Origin: Clostridiales bacterium
GTDB taxonomy: Bacteria; Bacillota; Clostridia; Oscillospirales; Acutalibacteraceae
Length of the DNA: 27,237 nt
Direction of reading: 5' to 3'
Assembly (NCBI GenBank): GCA_012522615.1
Contig: JAAYKB010000004.1
Coordinates: 1 to 27,237 of the forward strand
In this document: piece by piece, positions 1-7,615 of the stretch
Layout: every line of letters starts with the position of its first letter
Numbering within the stretch: the stretch's first letter is position 1
The notes under the pieces: generated by a model
What the model was told of the DNA's origin: nothing
The model's input: only the letters and a program-made list of their open reading frames with translations
Database searches by the model: none
Program-made: the position numbers and the translations under genes

Positions 1-243
1 GGACTGGACGTGCTTGTTTTTACGGCCGGCATAGGCGAGAATGATGCCAATATTCGCAGTCTTGTGTGCAGGAATATGGATTTTCTCGGAATAAAAATTG
101 ACGAGGAAAGGAACCTCAATTTCAAAAGAGGCGAAGAATTTGAAATCACAGCCGAGGGTGCAGGGGTTCGCACCTTCATCATCCCAACAAACGAGGAATT
201 AATGATAGCCATGGACACCAAGAAACTGGTTGCCAAGGGCTAG
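1..243 (+). CDS. ackA: Acetate kinase, C-terminal part (cut by window edge)
   Basis: The reading frame is open from the first base and ends at TAG 241-243. The visible 80 residues contain the acetate kinase C-terminal motif FTAGIGEND followed by a region ending PTNEELMIAMDTKKL, typical of the end of AckA (about 400 residues in full). The enzyme converts acetyl-phosphate (or propionyl-phosphate) and ADP to the acid and ATP in the cytoplasm. It is followed after about 50 bp by a CoA-acylating aldehyde dehydrogenase and then by the phosphotransacylase PduL, so the three would form the ATP-generating end of an aldehyde pathway. The preference for acetate or propionate cannot be read from this fragment. 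The upstream part and promoter lie outside the window. Confidence 0.93.
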   Translation, partial: GLDVLVFTAGIGENDANIRSLVCRNMDFLGIKIDEERNLNFKRGEEFEITAEGAGVRTFIIPTNEELMIAMDTKKLVAKG

Positions 244-294
244 AAATTCGGCAAGGGCGATTGGTTTTCGCCCTATAAACAGGAGGCATTTCAG

Positions 295-1758
295 ATGGCT
301 GAAATAAATAAGGTGCAGATTGAGGATATCGTCCGTCGGGTTTTGAGCAATATTGATAACACAGCCGCCTCAACGACGCAGGCGGACGAAGGTTACAGCG
401 CCACCTCATATAACGGACGCGCTTTTATCGGCATCTATTCCGATATGAACGAGGCAATTGAGGCTGCCGAAAAAGGATACCGTGCTGTTCGCTCCATGAG
501 CGTTGAGCAGAGGGAGAAGATTATAACCGCCATCCGCACTCTTATCAGGGAAGAAGCCCTGATTATGGCTGAGATAGGGGTTTCCGAGACGGGTATGGGA
601 AGGGTAGAGCACAAGCGGCTGAAGCATATTCTTGTGGCCGACAAAACCCCGGGCACCGAGGATATAGTATCCTCGGCAAAAACCGGAGACCACGGCCTCA
701 CCCTGATTGAAATGGCGCCCTTCGGGGTGGTCGGGGCGATCACGCCCAGCACAAACCCGAGCGAAACCGTACTCTGCAACAGCATCGGCATGATTGCCGC
801 AGGAAACGGCGTGGTGTTCAACCCGCATCCCAACGCCATTGCCACCTCCAACTATGCCGTCGATCTTGTGAATCGCGCGTCAAGGTCGTCGGGCGGTCCC
901 GAGGTACTGGTTGCATCGATGGACAAACCCACAATGGAATCGGCCTCCGTTATGCAATCCCACCCGCTGATTCGACTGCTTGTATGCACGGGCGGTCCGG
1001 GGGTGGTCAAGGCGGTTTTATCCTCGGGCAAAAAGGCAATCGGAGCGGGGGCGGGCAACCCTCCCGTCATTGTTGATGATACTGCCGATATTGTTAAGGC
1101 GGGCAAGGATATTATCGACGGCTGCACATTTGACAACAACCTGCCCTGTATTGCGGAAAAAGAGGTTTTTGCTTTTGCCAGCATTAAAGATAAGCTGATA
1201 GCCCAGATGCAGAAAAACGGCGCCTATTTGATTAATGACGCACAGGCCGCAAGGCTTGCCGATATAGTTCTGGTGGACGTTACCGACAAAAAGACGGGCA
1301 AAACCAAAAAGAGCATCAACCGCAAATGCGTCGGGCGTGACGCCGCCGTGCTGCTTGATATGATAGGTATAAAGGCGGGGAAAGATATCCGTTGCATTAT
1401 CTGCGAAACCGATTTCAATCACCCGTTTGTACAGGAGGAGCTTATGATGCCCATCCTGCCTATCGTTTCGGTCAAAAACATAGATGAGGCAATCGACCTC
1501 GCCGTAAAGGCGGAGCACGGCAACCGCCATACCGCACATATGCACTCAAAGAATATCGACAACCTGTCGCGTTTTGCGTCGGCTGTCGAGACCACAATCT
1601 TTGTTAAAAACGCGCCGTCCTACGCAGGAATCGGATTCGGCGGCGAAGGTCACACGACATTTACGATTGCAGGTCCCACCGGAGAGGGGATTACCTCCGC
1701 TCGAAGCTTTACCCGCCAGCGCCGCTGCGTAATGGCAGACAGCTTCAGGATAATATGA
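295..1758 (+). CDS. pduP: CoA-acylating aldehyde dehydrogenase (PduP/EutE type)
   Basis: This 487-residue protein oxidises an aldehyde with NAD and CoA to acyl-CoA. The catalytic cysteine is visible as Cys285 in the motif NNLPCIAEKE, and the cofactor region includes TPSTNPSETV near residue 150. Residues 4-20 (INKVQIEDIVRRVLSNI) form an amphipathic helix followed by a flexible Thr/Ala/Ser-rich linker to about residue 30, the classic layout of a microcompartment encapsulation peptide. An AGGAGG site (281-286) precedes the ATG. Next to PduL, acetate kinase and L-fucose isomerase, the likely substrate is propionaldehyde or lactaldehyde from fucose. PduP and EutE are hard to separate by eye, so the symbol is a best guess. 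No shell protein gene is visible here, so packaging is inferred. Confidence 0.92.
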   Translation: MAEINKVQIEDIVRRVLSNIDNTAASTTQADEGYSATSYNGRAFIGIYSDMNEAIEAAEKGYRAVRSMSVEQREKIITAIRTLIREEALIMAEIGVSETGMGRVEHKRLKHILVADKTPGTEDIVSSAKTGDHGLTLIEMAPFGVVGAITPSTNPSETVLCNSIGMIAAGNGVVFNPHPNAIATSNYAVDLVNRASRSSGGPEVLVASMDKPTMESASVMQSHPLIRLLVCTGGPGVVKAVLSSGKKAIGAGAGNPPVIVDDTADIVKAGKDIIDGCTFDNNLPCIAEKEVFAFASIKDKLIAQMQKNGAYLINDAQAARLADIVLVDVTDKKTGKTKKSINRKCVGRDAAVLLDMIGIKAGKDIRCIICETDFNHPFVQEELMMPILPIVSVKNIDEAIDLAVKAEHGNRHTAHMHSKNIDNLSRFASAVETTIFVKNAPSYAGIGFGGEGHTTFTIAGPTGEGITSARSFTRQRRCVMADSFRII

Positions 1759-1783
1759 CGACAAGAAAGGACATGATATTCGG

Positions 1784-2431
1784 ATGGATGATATGAATAT
1801 TGATGTTTCTGCCGTTGCCAAGGCGGTATATAAAGCCCTTTTAAACGAACAGGGGGCCGGCGACCAGATTCCGGTGGGCATATCCAACCGCCATATACAC
1901 CTCACCCAAGAACATGTCGAGATTCTGTTCGGCAAGGGCTATCAGCTCACCCCGATTAAGGATCTTTCCCAGCCGGGGCAGTATGCCTGCAAGGAAACAC
2001 TGACCATTGTCGGACCCTCCATGCGCCCTATTGAAAATGTTCGGGTACTGGGGCCTATCCGCAAGGCTTCGCAGGTCGAGATTTCCCGCACCGATTCCTT
2101 TACCTTAAAGCTCAATCCTCCCGTCAGGGAATCCGGGAACATCGCGGGCTCCGCCCCGATTGTAATAATCGGTCCGAAAGGCGTGGTTTCGCTGGACGAG
2201 GGCTGCATTATCGCCAACCGTCATATACATATGAGCCTTGAGGACGGCGCAAGATTCGGCATCAAGGACGGCGAATATGTCACGGTTGACAGCTTCGGCG
2301 AGCGTCGCACCCGCTTTTATGATGTTCAGGTCAGGGTGCATAAGGATTTTAGACTGGAAATGCATCTTGATACCGACGACGCCAATGCCGCCGGGATTTC
2401 CTGCGGCGGTAGCGTTAAAATAGTAAAATAA
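1784..2431 (+). CDS. pduL: Phosphate propanoyltransferase PduL (BMC-associated form)
   Basis: PduL is a zinc enzyme that exchanges CoA for phosphate on acyl-CoA, making acyl-phosphate for acetate kinase and recycling CoA. Two copies of the zinc-binding NRHIH motif are visible, NRHIHLTQEH near residue 35 and ANRHIHMSLED near residue 148, as expected for the duplicated PduL fold. The length of 215 residues fits the family. Residues 5-22 (NIDVSAVAKAVYKALLNE) are an amphipathic N-terminal extension before the catalytic start at PVGISNRHIH, matching forms targeted to microcompartments; forms outside compartments usually lack it. AAAGGA lies upstream of the ATG at 1784. The gene follows the aldehyde dehydrogenase by 25 bp and is probably in the same operon. 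Transcription likely ends at the hairpin 2446-2479. Confidence 0.93.
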   Translation: MDDMNIDVSAVAKAVYKALLNEQGAGDQIPVGISNRHIHLTQEHVEILFGKGYQLTPIKDLSQPGQYACKETLTIVGPSMRPIENVRVLGPIRKASQVEISRTDSFTLKLNPPVRESGNIAGSAPIVIIGPKGVVSLDEGCIIANRHIHMSLEDGARFGIKDGEYVTVDSFGERRTRFYDVQVRVHKDFRLEMHLDTDDANAAGISCGGSVKIVK

Positions 2432-2445
2432 TAGACACAAATTAA

Positions 2446-2479
2446 GGGCTGCCGCAAAGCTTGGGTTTTGCAGCAGCCC
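2446..2479. terminator. Hairpin between convergent pduL and fucI
   Basis: The arms GGGCTGCcGCAAA and TTTGCaGCAGCCC form a stem of about 12 pairs with one mismatch. It sits between the pduL stop (2431) and the fucI stop (2496). Flanks are AT-rich but no long U-run follows on either strand; the minus-strand tail reads TTAATTTGT. It probably acts as a weak bidirectional terminator. Confidence 0.6.
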
Positions 2480-2495
2480 ATTATAATTGCAAGGG

Positions 2496-4271
2496 TTATT
2501 TGTACATCCCGCCATACACACTGCATGCGCGGTAGTCAGCGGATTCAAGCTCCTTTGTACCGAACGACGACCAGCAATGCGGACGGTAGATGCTTCCGTT
2601 GTCTACGTTGTGCAGGGAAACCGGTATGCGGAGCATGCTTGCAAGAGTAATAAGATCGCTCCCGATATGACCGTATGAAAATGCGCCGTGGTTTGCTCCC
2701 CATTTAGCCATAACCTCATATACCGATTCAAAACCTTTTGAACCGACCCTCGGCACAAACCATGTTGTCGGCCATGTCTTGTCGGTCCTCTCATCCAGAA
2801 TACGATGAACATCGTCGTCCAGAACCACGGTATACCCTTCGGCAATCTGGAGGGTGGGACCGATACCCTTAACCATATTAAGTCTTATCATGGTCACCGG
2901 CATCTCACTTTGGGTTTTGAAATGAGAGGAGTATCCGCCCCCGCGGAAATATTCATAGTTTGCGTTTGGCCAGTCTACGGCGGCAAGGATACCTTTTATA
3001 TCATTATCAGTGATTTCCCACCAGCGTTTCATGCAGCCCTTACCGTTTTTATCCTTGGCAAGGCCGCACCCGTCAAGAGCCGCCGCGCCCGAATTGATAA
3101 GATGTATAATCCCTCCCGCAGCAACCCCTGTAAGCTTTTTGCCGGTTACGCGCTCAACCGCCTCGGGACTCCAATATGTACGGACATCGGCAAACACGCT
3201 GGCGGCGCCGGTAATCAGCTTACCGAACAGCATGGCAACACCGTTCAGACCGTCATTCTCTGTCGCGAGAATAATCGGTTCGCGCTTGCCGTTCCAATCA
3301 AATGTACTGTTGAGTATGGCTTCGGTAAAATCCCCGTTGGGGAGCCAGTCGGTCCACATGCGCTGGCCTTGAAAGCCGCCGAGAATGGCATTGCGCCCGA
3401 GCGCCTCCTCGTGCCATCCCATATCGTCAAGCGTGGGATTGCCCAGCATAATGTCGCGAACGACAAGGGTCATCTTGACAATGAATTCCCAATCGTTTTC
3501 AACCACCTTTGACCTTGTCACAATTTCGGGCAGCTGTTTGTTTTCGTTTACATTAATACCCCGGTTGCAGTTCTCCGTAACCCACGCCAAGGCTTTTTGA
3601 TATTCGTCATGGTCATAAATCTCAAGCTTAATGCGGCGAAGAACCTCGGTCATATCAACCCATTCGGCGCGGATTCCGAGATAGTCCTGAAGAAAATCGG
3701 CATTGCAATATGAGCCCATAATGCCCATTGACACCGAGCCGATATTCACATACGCCTTGTTCCGCATCTGACCGACGGCTACGGCGCAGCGGGCAAACCG
3801 GAGGATTTTCTCGGCCACGTCATTAGGGATAGAGGTATCGGTACTATCCTGCACATCGTGCCCGTATATCGAAAACGCAGGCAATCCCCTTTGGGCATGG
3901 GCTGACATTGCCGCCGCCAAGTAAACGGCGCCCGGCCGCTCCGTGCCGTTAAATCCCCAGACAGCCTTTATAGTAAGGGGGTCAATATCCATGGTTTCAC
4001 TGCCGTAGCACCAGCATGGGGTTACGGTCAAGGTGGCGCATACATTTTGTGAGCCGAACTTTTTGGCACAGCGCGCAGCCTCGGCTCCGCCGCCTATGGT
4101 GCCGTCCGCGATAACACATTGGAGCGGCGTCCCGTCGGAGTAAAAAAGATTTTCGGATATCAGCTTTGCGGCCGATTTTGCCATATTCATGGTCTGGTTT
4201 TCCAGAGATTCGCGGATCCCTCCCCAGCGTCCGTCAATCACCGGGCGTATACCGATTTTCGGATACGTCAT
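2496..4271 (-). CDS. fucI: L-fucose isomerase
   Basis: FucI interconverts L-fucose and L-fuculose, the first step of fucose catabolism. The protein is 591 residues, the same length as E. coli FucI. The Mn-ligand and catalytic residues known there (Glu337, Asp361, His528) line up with Glu338 in LATENDG, Asp362 in FADVRTYWSP and His528 in WGANHGAFSYGH. TPCWCYG and NGTERPG are further family motifs. A GGAGG site (complement of 4280-4285) lies 8 bp before the ATG. The gene is divergent from a PocR-AraC regulator and convergent with pduL, placing fucose entry beside the aldehyde-to-acid enzymes. D-arabinose isomerase activity is possible, since family members share it. Fuculokinase and fuculose-1-phosphate aldolase are not in the window. 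Confidence 0.96.
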   Translation of the reverse strand: MTYPKIGIRPVIDGRWGGIRESLENQTMNMAKSAAKLISENLFYSDGTPLQCVIADGTIGGGAEAARCAKKFGSQNVCATLTVTPCWCYGSETMDIDPLTIKAVWGFNGTERPGAVYLAAAMSAHAQRGLPAFSIYGHDVQDSTDTSIPNDVAEKILRFARCAVAVGQMRNKAYVNIGSVSMGIMGSYCNADFLQDYLGIRAEWVDMTEVLRRIKLEIYDHDEYQKALAWVTENCNRGINVNENKQLPEIVTRSKVVENDWEFIVKMTLVVRDIMLGNPTLDDMGWHEEALGRNAILGGFQGQRMWTDWLPNGDFTEAILNSTFDWNGKREPIILATENDGLNGVAMLFGKLITGAASVFADVRTYWSPEAVERVTGKKLTGVAAGGIIHLINSGAAALDGCGLAKDKNGKGCMKRWWEITDNDIKGILAAVDWPNANYEYFRGGGYSSHFKTQSEMPVTMIRLNMVKGIGPTLQIAEGYTVVLDDDVHRILDERTDKTWPTTWFVPRVGSKGFESVYEVMAKWGANHGAFSYGHIGSDLITLASMLRIPVSLHNVDNGSIYRPHCWSSFGTKELESADYRACSVYGGMYK

Positions 4272-4311
4272 AGCAACAGCCTCCTATATATCAAATTGAA
4301 TATGCCGTTAT

Positions 4312-4426
4312 TACCTATTATTAATAAAATAATACTATACAAACCTAAATATTTATAGTATTATGCTGTTATGATATAGCACAAAATTGTTGCGATTATT
4401 ATATATTAGTAGGAAAATAATAGGTA
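4312..4426. promoter_or_regulatory. Nested perfect inverted repeats in the fucI/araC divergent region
   Basis: The 167-bp AT-rich space between fucI and the regulator contains two perfect 11-bp inverted repeats, one inside the other. The outer pair is TACCTATTATT at 4312-4322 and its reverse complement at 4416-4426. The right outer copy abuts the regulator's ribosome binding site. The inner pair is ATAATACTATA at 4329-4339 and its reverse complement at 4354-4364, with a 14-base loop. The positions fit operators for the divergent AraC-type protein, including autoregulation. The AT-richness makes chance repeats more likely, so the function is inferred. Confidence 0.45.
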
Positions 4427-4438
4427 GGAGGGATTAGG

Positions 4439-5275
4439 ATGGCTGAATATTTAAAGCTGGATAAACTGAGCGGGCTGTTATCCGACTTCTATAAAGTGAC
4501 GGGCCAGCGCATAGGAATTTTTGACGGCAACATGAGCATAATCCTGGAATGTCCCAAACGGCACAGCCCGTTTTGCGAAAGAATCAGAAGCAGTCAAGAG
4601 GGTACCCGCCGTTGCCGCGAATGCGACAATTACGGCATGCACGAAGCCTTGAAAAGCGGCAGGACAATTACATACAGGTGCCATGCCGGCCTGCTGGAGG
4701 CATGCTCCCCGATTTATGACAAGGATAAAATTGCGGGCTATCTTATGTTCGGTCAGGTAATCTATGACAGGAACATAGACGACCAGCATGATATGATTTT
4801 TGATAAATGCCGGGATATAATCGATGTAAGGTCGTTCAACAACCTTTTCGGCAGTATCCGCACCATCTCGCCCGACTATCTGGACGCGGCGACAAATATA
4901 ATGACCGCCTGTGTAGGGTATATCCAGCTCGAACAGTTGATAAAGCTGCAGAACGAAGGACTTTGGGGACAGATGCAGCACTATATTGATAATAACGCCG
5001 ACACCGCCTTTACCCTTTCGGATATGGCAAACGACCTTGCCGTAAGCATATCCACACTTTGCAAGACGGCAAAGCGCTACTCGGGGAAGTCCGTAGGACA
5101 GTTGGTAATAGACCTGCGTATCAAACGCGCAAAGCATTTGCTCGCCAACGAAAGAAATTTAACCGTATCACAGGTGTCGGCGGTGGTCGGGATTGAGGAT
5201 TACAACTATTTCTCCCGCATTTTTAAAAAGGAAACGGGATATTCACCGACCGAATACCGAAAGCAAGCGCAATAA
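4439..5275 (+). CDS. AraC-family regulator with PocR sensory domain
   Basis: The 278-residue protein has an N-terminal PocR domain (about 5-160) and a C-terminal AraC double helix-turn-helix (about 178-276, ending in YNYFSRIFKKETGYSPTEYRK). The PocR domain has the expected cysteine cluster: CPKRHSPFCERI, CRECDNYG, YRCHAGLLEAC. PocR domains bind small hydrocarbon derivatives such as 1,3-propanediol in Salmonella PocR, which activates the pdu microcompartment operon. An AGGAGGG site (4425-4432) precedes the ATG. The gene is divergent from fucI and near pduP/pduL, so it probably activates fucose/propanediol genes and may repress itself through the repeats in the intergenic region. The ligand is not known from sequence; 1,2-propanediol or a fucose intermediate is the natural guess. 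Confidence 0.9.
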   Translation: MAEYLKLDKLSGLLSDFYKVTGQRIGIFDGNMSIILECPKRHSPFCERIRSSQEGTRRCRECDNYGMHEALKSGRTITYRCHAGLLEACSPIYDKDKIAGYLMFGQVIYDRNIDDQHDMIFDKCRDIIDVRSFNNLFGSIRTISPDYLDAATNIMTACVGYIQLEQLIKLQNEGLWGQMQHYIDNNADTAFTLSDMANDLAVSISTLCKTAKRYSGKSVGQLVIDLRIKRAKHLLANERNLTVSQVSAVVGIEDYNYFSRIFKKETGYSPTEYRKQAQ

Positions 5276-5309
5276 TAAACTGTCCGCGGCAAGCCACGAA
5301 ACATTGATA

Positions 5310-5354
5310 CAAGGAAACGGACGAACATAGTTTTTGTGTTCGTCCGTTTCCTTG
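5310..5354. terminator. Perfect 18-bp hairpin after the regulator gene
   Basis: CAAGGAAACGGACGAACA (5310-5327) is perfectly complementary to 5337-5354 around a 9-base loop that contains the only T-run. It starts about 35 bp after the regulator stop codon. No T-tract follows the stem on either strand, so it is not a textbook intrinsic terminator. It may still end or protect the regulator transcript. Confidence 0.5.
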
Positions 5355-5432
5355 CACGACATAAACGTTGTAAACCTGCTAATAATAATCGTATTAGTGC
5401 TCACTATTAAAATAAACAGTTTGTTTATCCGC

Positions 5433-5460
5433 TTGACAATTTTTTGTATACGGTTAAAAT
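5433..5460 (+). promoter_or_regulatory. Promoter for the kdgA-kdgK operon
   Basis: The -35 box TTGACA (5433-5438) is followed after 16 bp by TAAAAT (5455-5460). It lies about 60 bp before the aldolase start, with a palindromic site between the promoter and the ribosome binding site. Confidence 0.65.
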
Positions 5461-5482
5461 AATAGGTGTAATTTTAATACGT

Positions 5483-5507
5483 AAAACATAGTTTCATATA
5501 ATGAAAC
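5483..5507. promoter_or_regulatory. Palindromic candidate operator upstream of kdgA
   Basis: GTTTCATATAATGAAAC (5491-5507) is a perfect 7-bp inverted repeat with a 3-base centre. Immediately before it, AAAAC-ATA-GTTTC shares the GTTTC half-site, giving three alternating half-sites 3 bp apart. The GAAAC/GTTTC core resembles sites bound by IclR-type KdgR regulators of 2-keto-3-deoxygluconate metabolism in enterobacteria. It sits just downstream of the promoter, a position suited to repression. No regulator gene for it is in the window. Confidence 0.45.
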
Positions 5508-5522
5508 AAAGGAGATTGAAAT

Positions 5523-6485
5523 ATGGACGGATTGCTGAAACAGATTGAGGAAATAGGGATTGTACCGGTAGTTAAGATTGAGAGGGCAGAGGATGCAATT
5601 CCTCTTGCAAAAGCCCTTTTCGAGGGTGGTCTGCCCTGCGCCGAGGTGACATTCAGGACGGCCGCCGCCCCCACCGCGATAAGGGCGATTACCGGGGCCT
5701 TTCCCGATATGCTGGTTGGGGCGGGCACGGTCTTGACTACCGAACAGGTCGATGAAGCGATTGGGGCAGGGGCGCGCTTTATTGTTAGCCCCGGACTTAA
5801 TCCGAAGGTCGTCAGCTACTGTATCGACAAGGGCTATCCTGTTGTTCCCGGGATTGCCACCCCGAGCGAGATGGAACAGGCGATTTCTCTTGGGCTTGAG
5901 GTCGTAAAATTCTTTCCGGCCGAAAATGTCGGCGGCCTGCCCATGATAAAGGCAATGTCGGCGCCCTATCCCGGCATCCGGTTTATGCCGACAGGCGGAA
6001 TCAACGCCGATAACCTCAAAAGCTATCTTGATTTTCCAAAAATCATTGCCTGCGGCGGCAGCTGGATGGTAAAAGCCGATTTGATAAACAACCGTCAATT
6101 TGACCAGATAAAAAGTCTGACAAAACAGGCGGTCGACCAAATGCTCGGCTTCACGATTGTACATGTCGGTATAAATGAAACGGATGAAGCGACCGCGAGC
6201 AGTACCGCAGACGCTTTTTCAAGGCTGTTCGGTTTTGCTCAAAATGAGGGCGGCTCGTCCATCTTTGTAGGAAGCGGTATCGAAGTGATGAAGGGCGGCG
6301 GATTGGGCGCAAAGGGACACATTGCGATAGGCACGAATTATATCGGGCGTGCCATGGCATATCTGAAGCGCGGCGGGGTCGAATTTAATATGGAAACCGC
6401 CAAATATGACGGCAGCGGAAGGCTGAAGGCAGTCTATCTGGCGGATGAAATAGGCGGGTTTGCAGTACATCTGGTTCAAAAATAG
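5523..6485 (+). CDS. eda: KDPG/KHG aldolase with C-terminal VOC-like domain
   Basis: Residues 1-207 are a complete KDPG aldolase (E. coli Eda is 213 residues), which cleaves 2-keto-3-deoxy-6-phosphogluconate to pyruvate and glyceraldehyde-3-phosphate. The Schiff-base lysine is Lys129 in LEVVKFFPAE, and the catalytic glutamate is Glu41 in AEVTFRT. PTGGIN (156-161) is the phosphate loop. Residues about 211-320 are an extra domain that starts FTIVHVGINE and has paired beta-strand segments ending GGFAVHLVQK, most like a vicinal-oxygen-chelate (glyoxalase-like) half-module. Its function is unknown. AAAGGAGA precedes the ATG. The KDG kinase follows 23 bp later, so the pair converts KDG to pyruvate and triose phosphate, typically from glucuronate or galacturonate. 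Confidence 0.93.
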   Translation: MDGLLKQIEEIGIVPVVKIERAEDAIPLAKALFEGGLPCAEVTFRTAAAPTAIRAITGAFPDMLVGAGTVLTTEQVDEAIGAGARFIVSPGLNPKVVSYCIDKGYPVVPGIATPSEMEQAISLGLEVVKFFPAENVGGLPMIKAMSAPYPGIRFMPTGGINADNLKSYLDFPKIIACGGSWMVKADLINNRQFDQIKSLTKQAVDQMLGFTIVHVGINETDEATASSTADAFSRLFGFAQNEGGSSIFVGSGIEVMKGGGLGAKGHIAIGTNYIGRAMAYLKRGGVEFNMETAKYDGSGRLKAVYLADEIGGFAVHLVQK

Positions 6486-6508
6486 CATAAAAAGGAGACG
6501 GCTTTAAA

Positions 6509-7531
6509 ATGAAAAGGGTTATCACGTTCGGAGAAATTATGCTTCGCCTTGCTCCCGAAGGATACACGAGGTTTATACAGGCGGAAAGCTTTGGGGCGAC
6601 ATACGGCGGCGGGGAGGCCAATGTTGCTGTGTCGCTTGCCAATTTCGGCATGGCTGCTGCCTTTGTAACAAAGCTTCCCGTGCACGATATCGGACAGGCC
6701 GCTGTGAATTCCCTCCGCCGTTTTGGCGTAGATACATCCAAAATAGTACGGGGCGGTAAAAGGGTCGGCATCTACTATCTTGAAAAGGGGGCAAGCCAGC
6801 GCCCCTCCAAGGTTATATACGACCGTACAGACTCGGCAATAGCTCTGGCACAGGCAGGTGATTTCAACTGGGATGAAATATTCGACCGGGCCGACTGGTT
6901 CCATTTCACAGGTATAACCCCGGCATTGGGCGAGAATGTCGCGGCGATATGCCTTGAAGCCTGCAAGACCGCAAAGACAAAAAAACTGACAGTAAGCTGT
7001 GACCTCAACTACCGCAAAAACCTGTGGAGCCGCGAGCAGGCGGGAAAAACCATGGCCGAGCTTATGCCATACGTCGATGTGTGTATCGCCAACGAGGAGG
7101 ACGCATTTGATGTGTTCGGCATCAAGGCGGAAAACACCGATGTCACAGCCGGCAAGGTCAGCCGTGAGGGATACAAGGAGGTTGCAAAAAAACTGGCAGA
7201 CAGATATGGATTTAAGAAGGTTGCCATAACCCTGCGCGGCTCTATATCGGCTAACGACAATAACTGGGCGGCCATGCTTTACGACGGCGACAACTATTAT
7301 TTCAGCCGCGACTACCTTATCCATATCGTTGACCGCGTCGGCGGGGGCGACAGCTTTGGCGCCGGTCTGATATATTCGCTGCTGTCCGGTTATGACAATC
7401 AGGCGGCGGTTGAATTTGCGGTTGCGGCGTCCTGCCTCAAGCATACCATAGAGGGGGATTTCAATCAGGTGTCGGTTGCAGAGGTTGAACGTCTTGCCGG
7501 GGGCGACGCTTCGGGCAGGGTTCAAAGATAA
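6509..7531 (+). CDS. kdgK: 2-dehydro-3-deoxygluconokinase (PfkB family)
   Basis: This 340-residue sugar kinase phosphorylates 2-keto-3-deoxygluconate to KDPG, the substrate of the upstream aldolase. The PfkB signatures are visible: GGGEANVAVSLANFG (33-47) near the N-terminus, and DRVGGGDSFGAGL (275-287) with the catalytic base Asp281 and anion hole. CDLNYRKNLW (164-173) is characteristic of KdgK-like members. An AAGGAGA site precedes the ATG, and the gene lies 23 bp behind the aldolase in the same operon. KDG specificity rests on the neighbour and these motifs; another keto-sugar acid is possible but less likely. A strong hairpin follows 27 bp after the stop. Confidence 0.93.
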   Translation: MKRVITFGEIMLRLAPEGYTRFIQAESFGATYGGGEANVAVSLANFGMAAAFVTKLPVHDIGQAAVNSLRRFGVDTSKIVRGGKRVGIYYLEKGASQRPSKVIYDRTDSAIALAQAGDFNWDEIFDRADWFHFTGITPALGENVAAICLEACKTAKTKKLTVSCDLNYRKNLWSREQAGKTMAELMPYVDVCIANEEDAFDVFGIKAENTDVTAGKVSREGYKEVAKKLADRYGFKKVAITLRGSISANDNNWAAMLYDGDNYYFSRDYLIHIVDRVGGGDSFGAGLIYSLLSGYDNQAAVEFAVAASCLKHTIEGDFNQVSVAEVERLAGGDASGRVQR

Positions 7532-7558
7532 TATCGAAAGCTGACTCATAAAACAGAA

Positions 7559-7599
7559 AAGGGGCTGACGCACAATTTTCAATTGTGCGTCAGCCCCTT
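7559..7599. terminator. Strong terminator between kdgK and the ABC exporter operon
   Basis: A perfect 19-bp stem (7559-7577 with 7581-7599) has a 3-base loop. On the minus strand the stem is followed by TTTTCTGTTTTA, a good U-rich tail, so it is clearly an intrinsic terminator for the leftward ABC operon ending at 7616. On the plus strand the stem is preceded by an A-rich run but has no T-tract after it, so it should be less efficient for kdgK. Confidence 0.85.
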
Positions 7600-7615
7600 A
7601 AACCGATGGTACTTA

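Noticed and set aside
1018..1545. Long leftward open frame opposite the aldehyde dehydrogenase gene
   Set aside because: It lies wholly antisense to a well-supported gene, has no ribosome binding site and resembles no family.
2805..3512. Rightward open frame opposite fucI
   Set aside because: The opposite strand encodes a full-length FucI with all catalytic residues; this frame has no start signals.
5379..5397. CTAATA/TATTAG inverted repeat upstream of kdgA
   Set aside because: Only 6 bp per arm in AT-rich DNA; expected by chance.
6476..7582. Leftward open frame of 368 codons opposite kdgK
   Set aside because: It is an antisense shadow of kdgK, running through the terminator hairpin, with no ribosome binding site.
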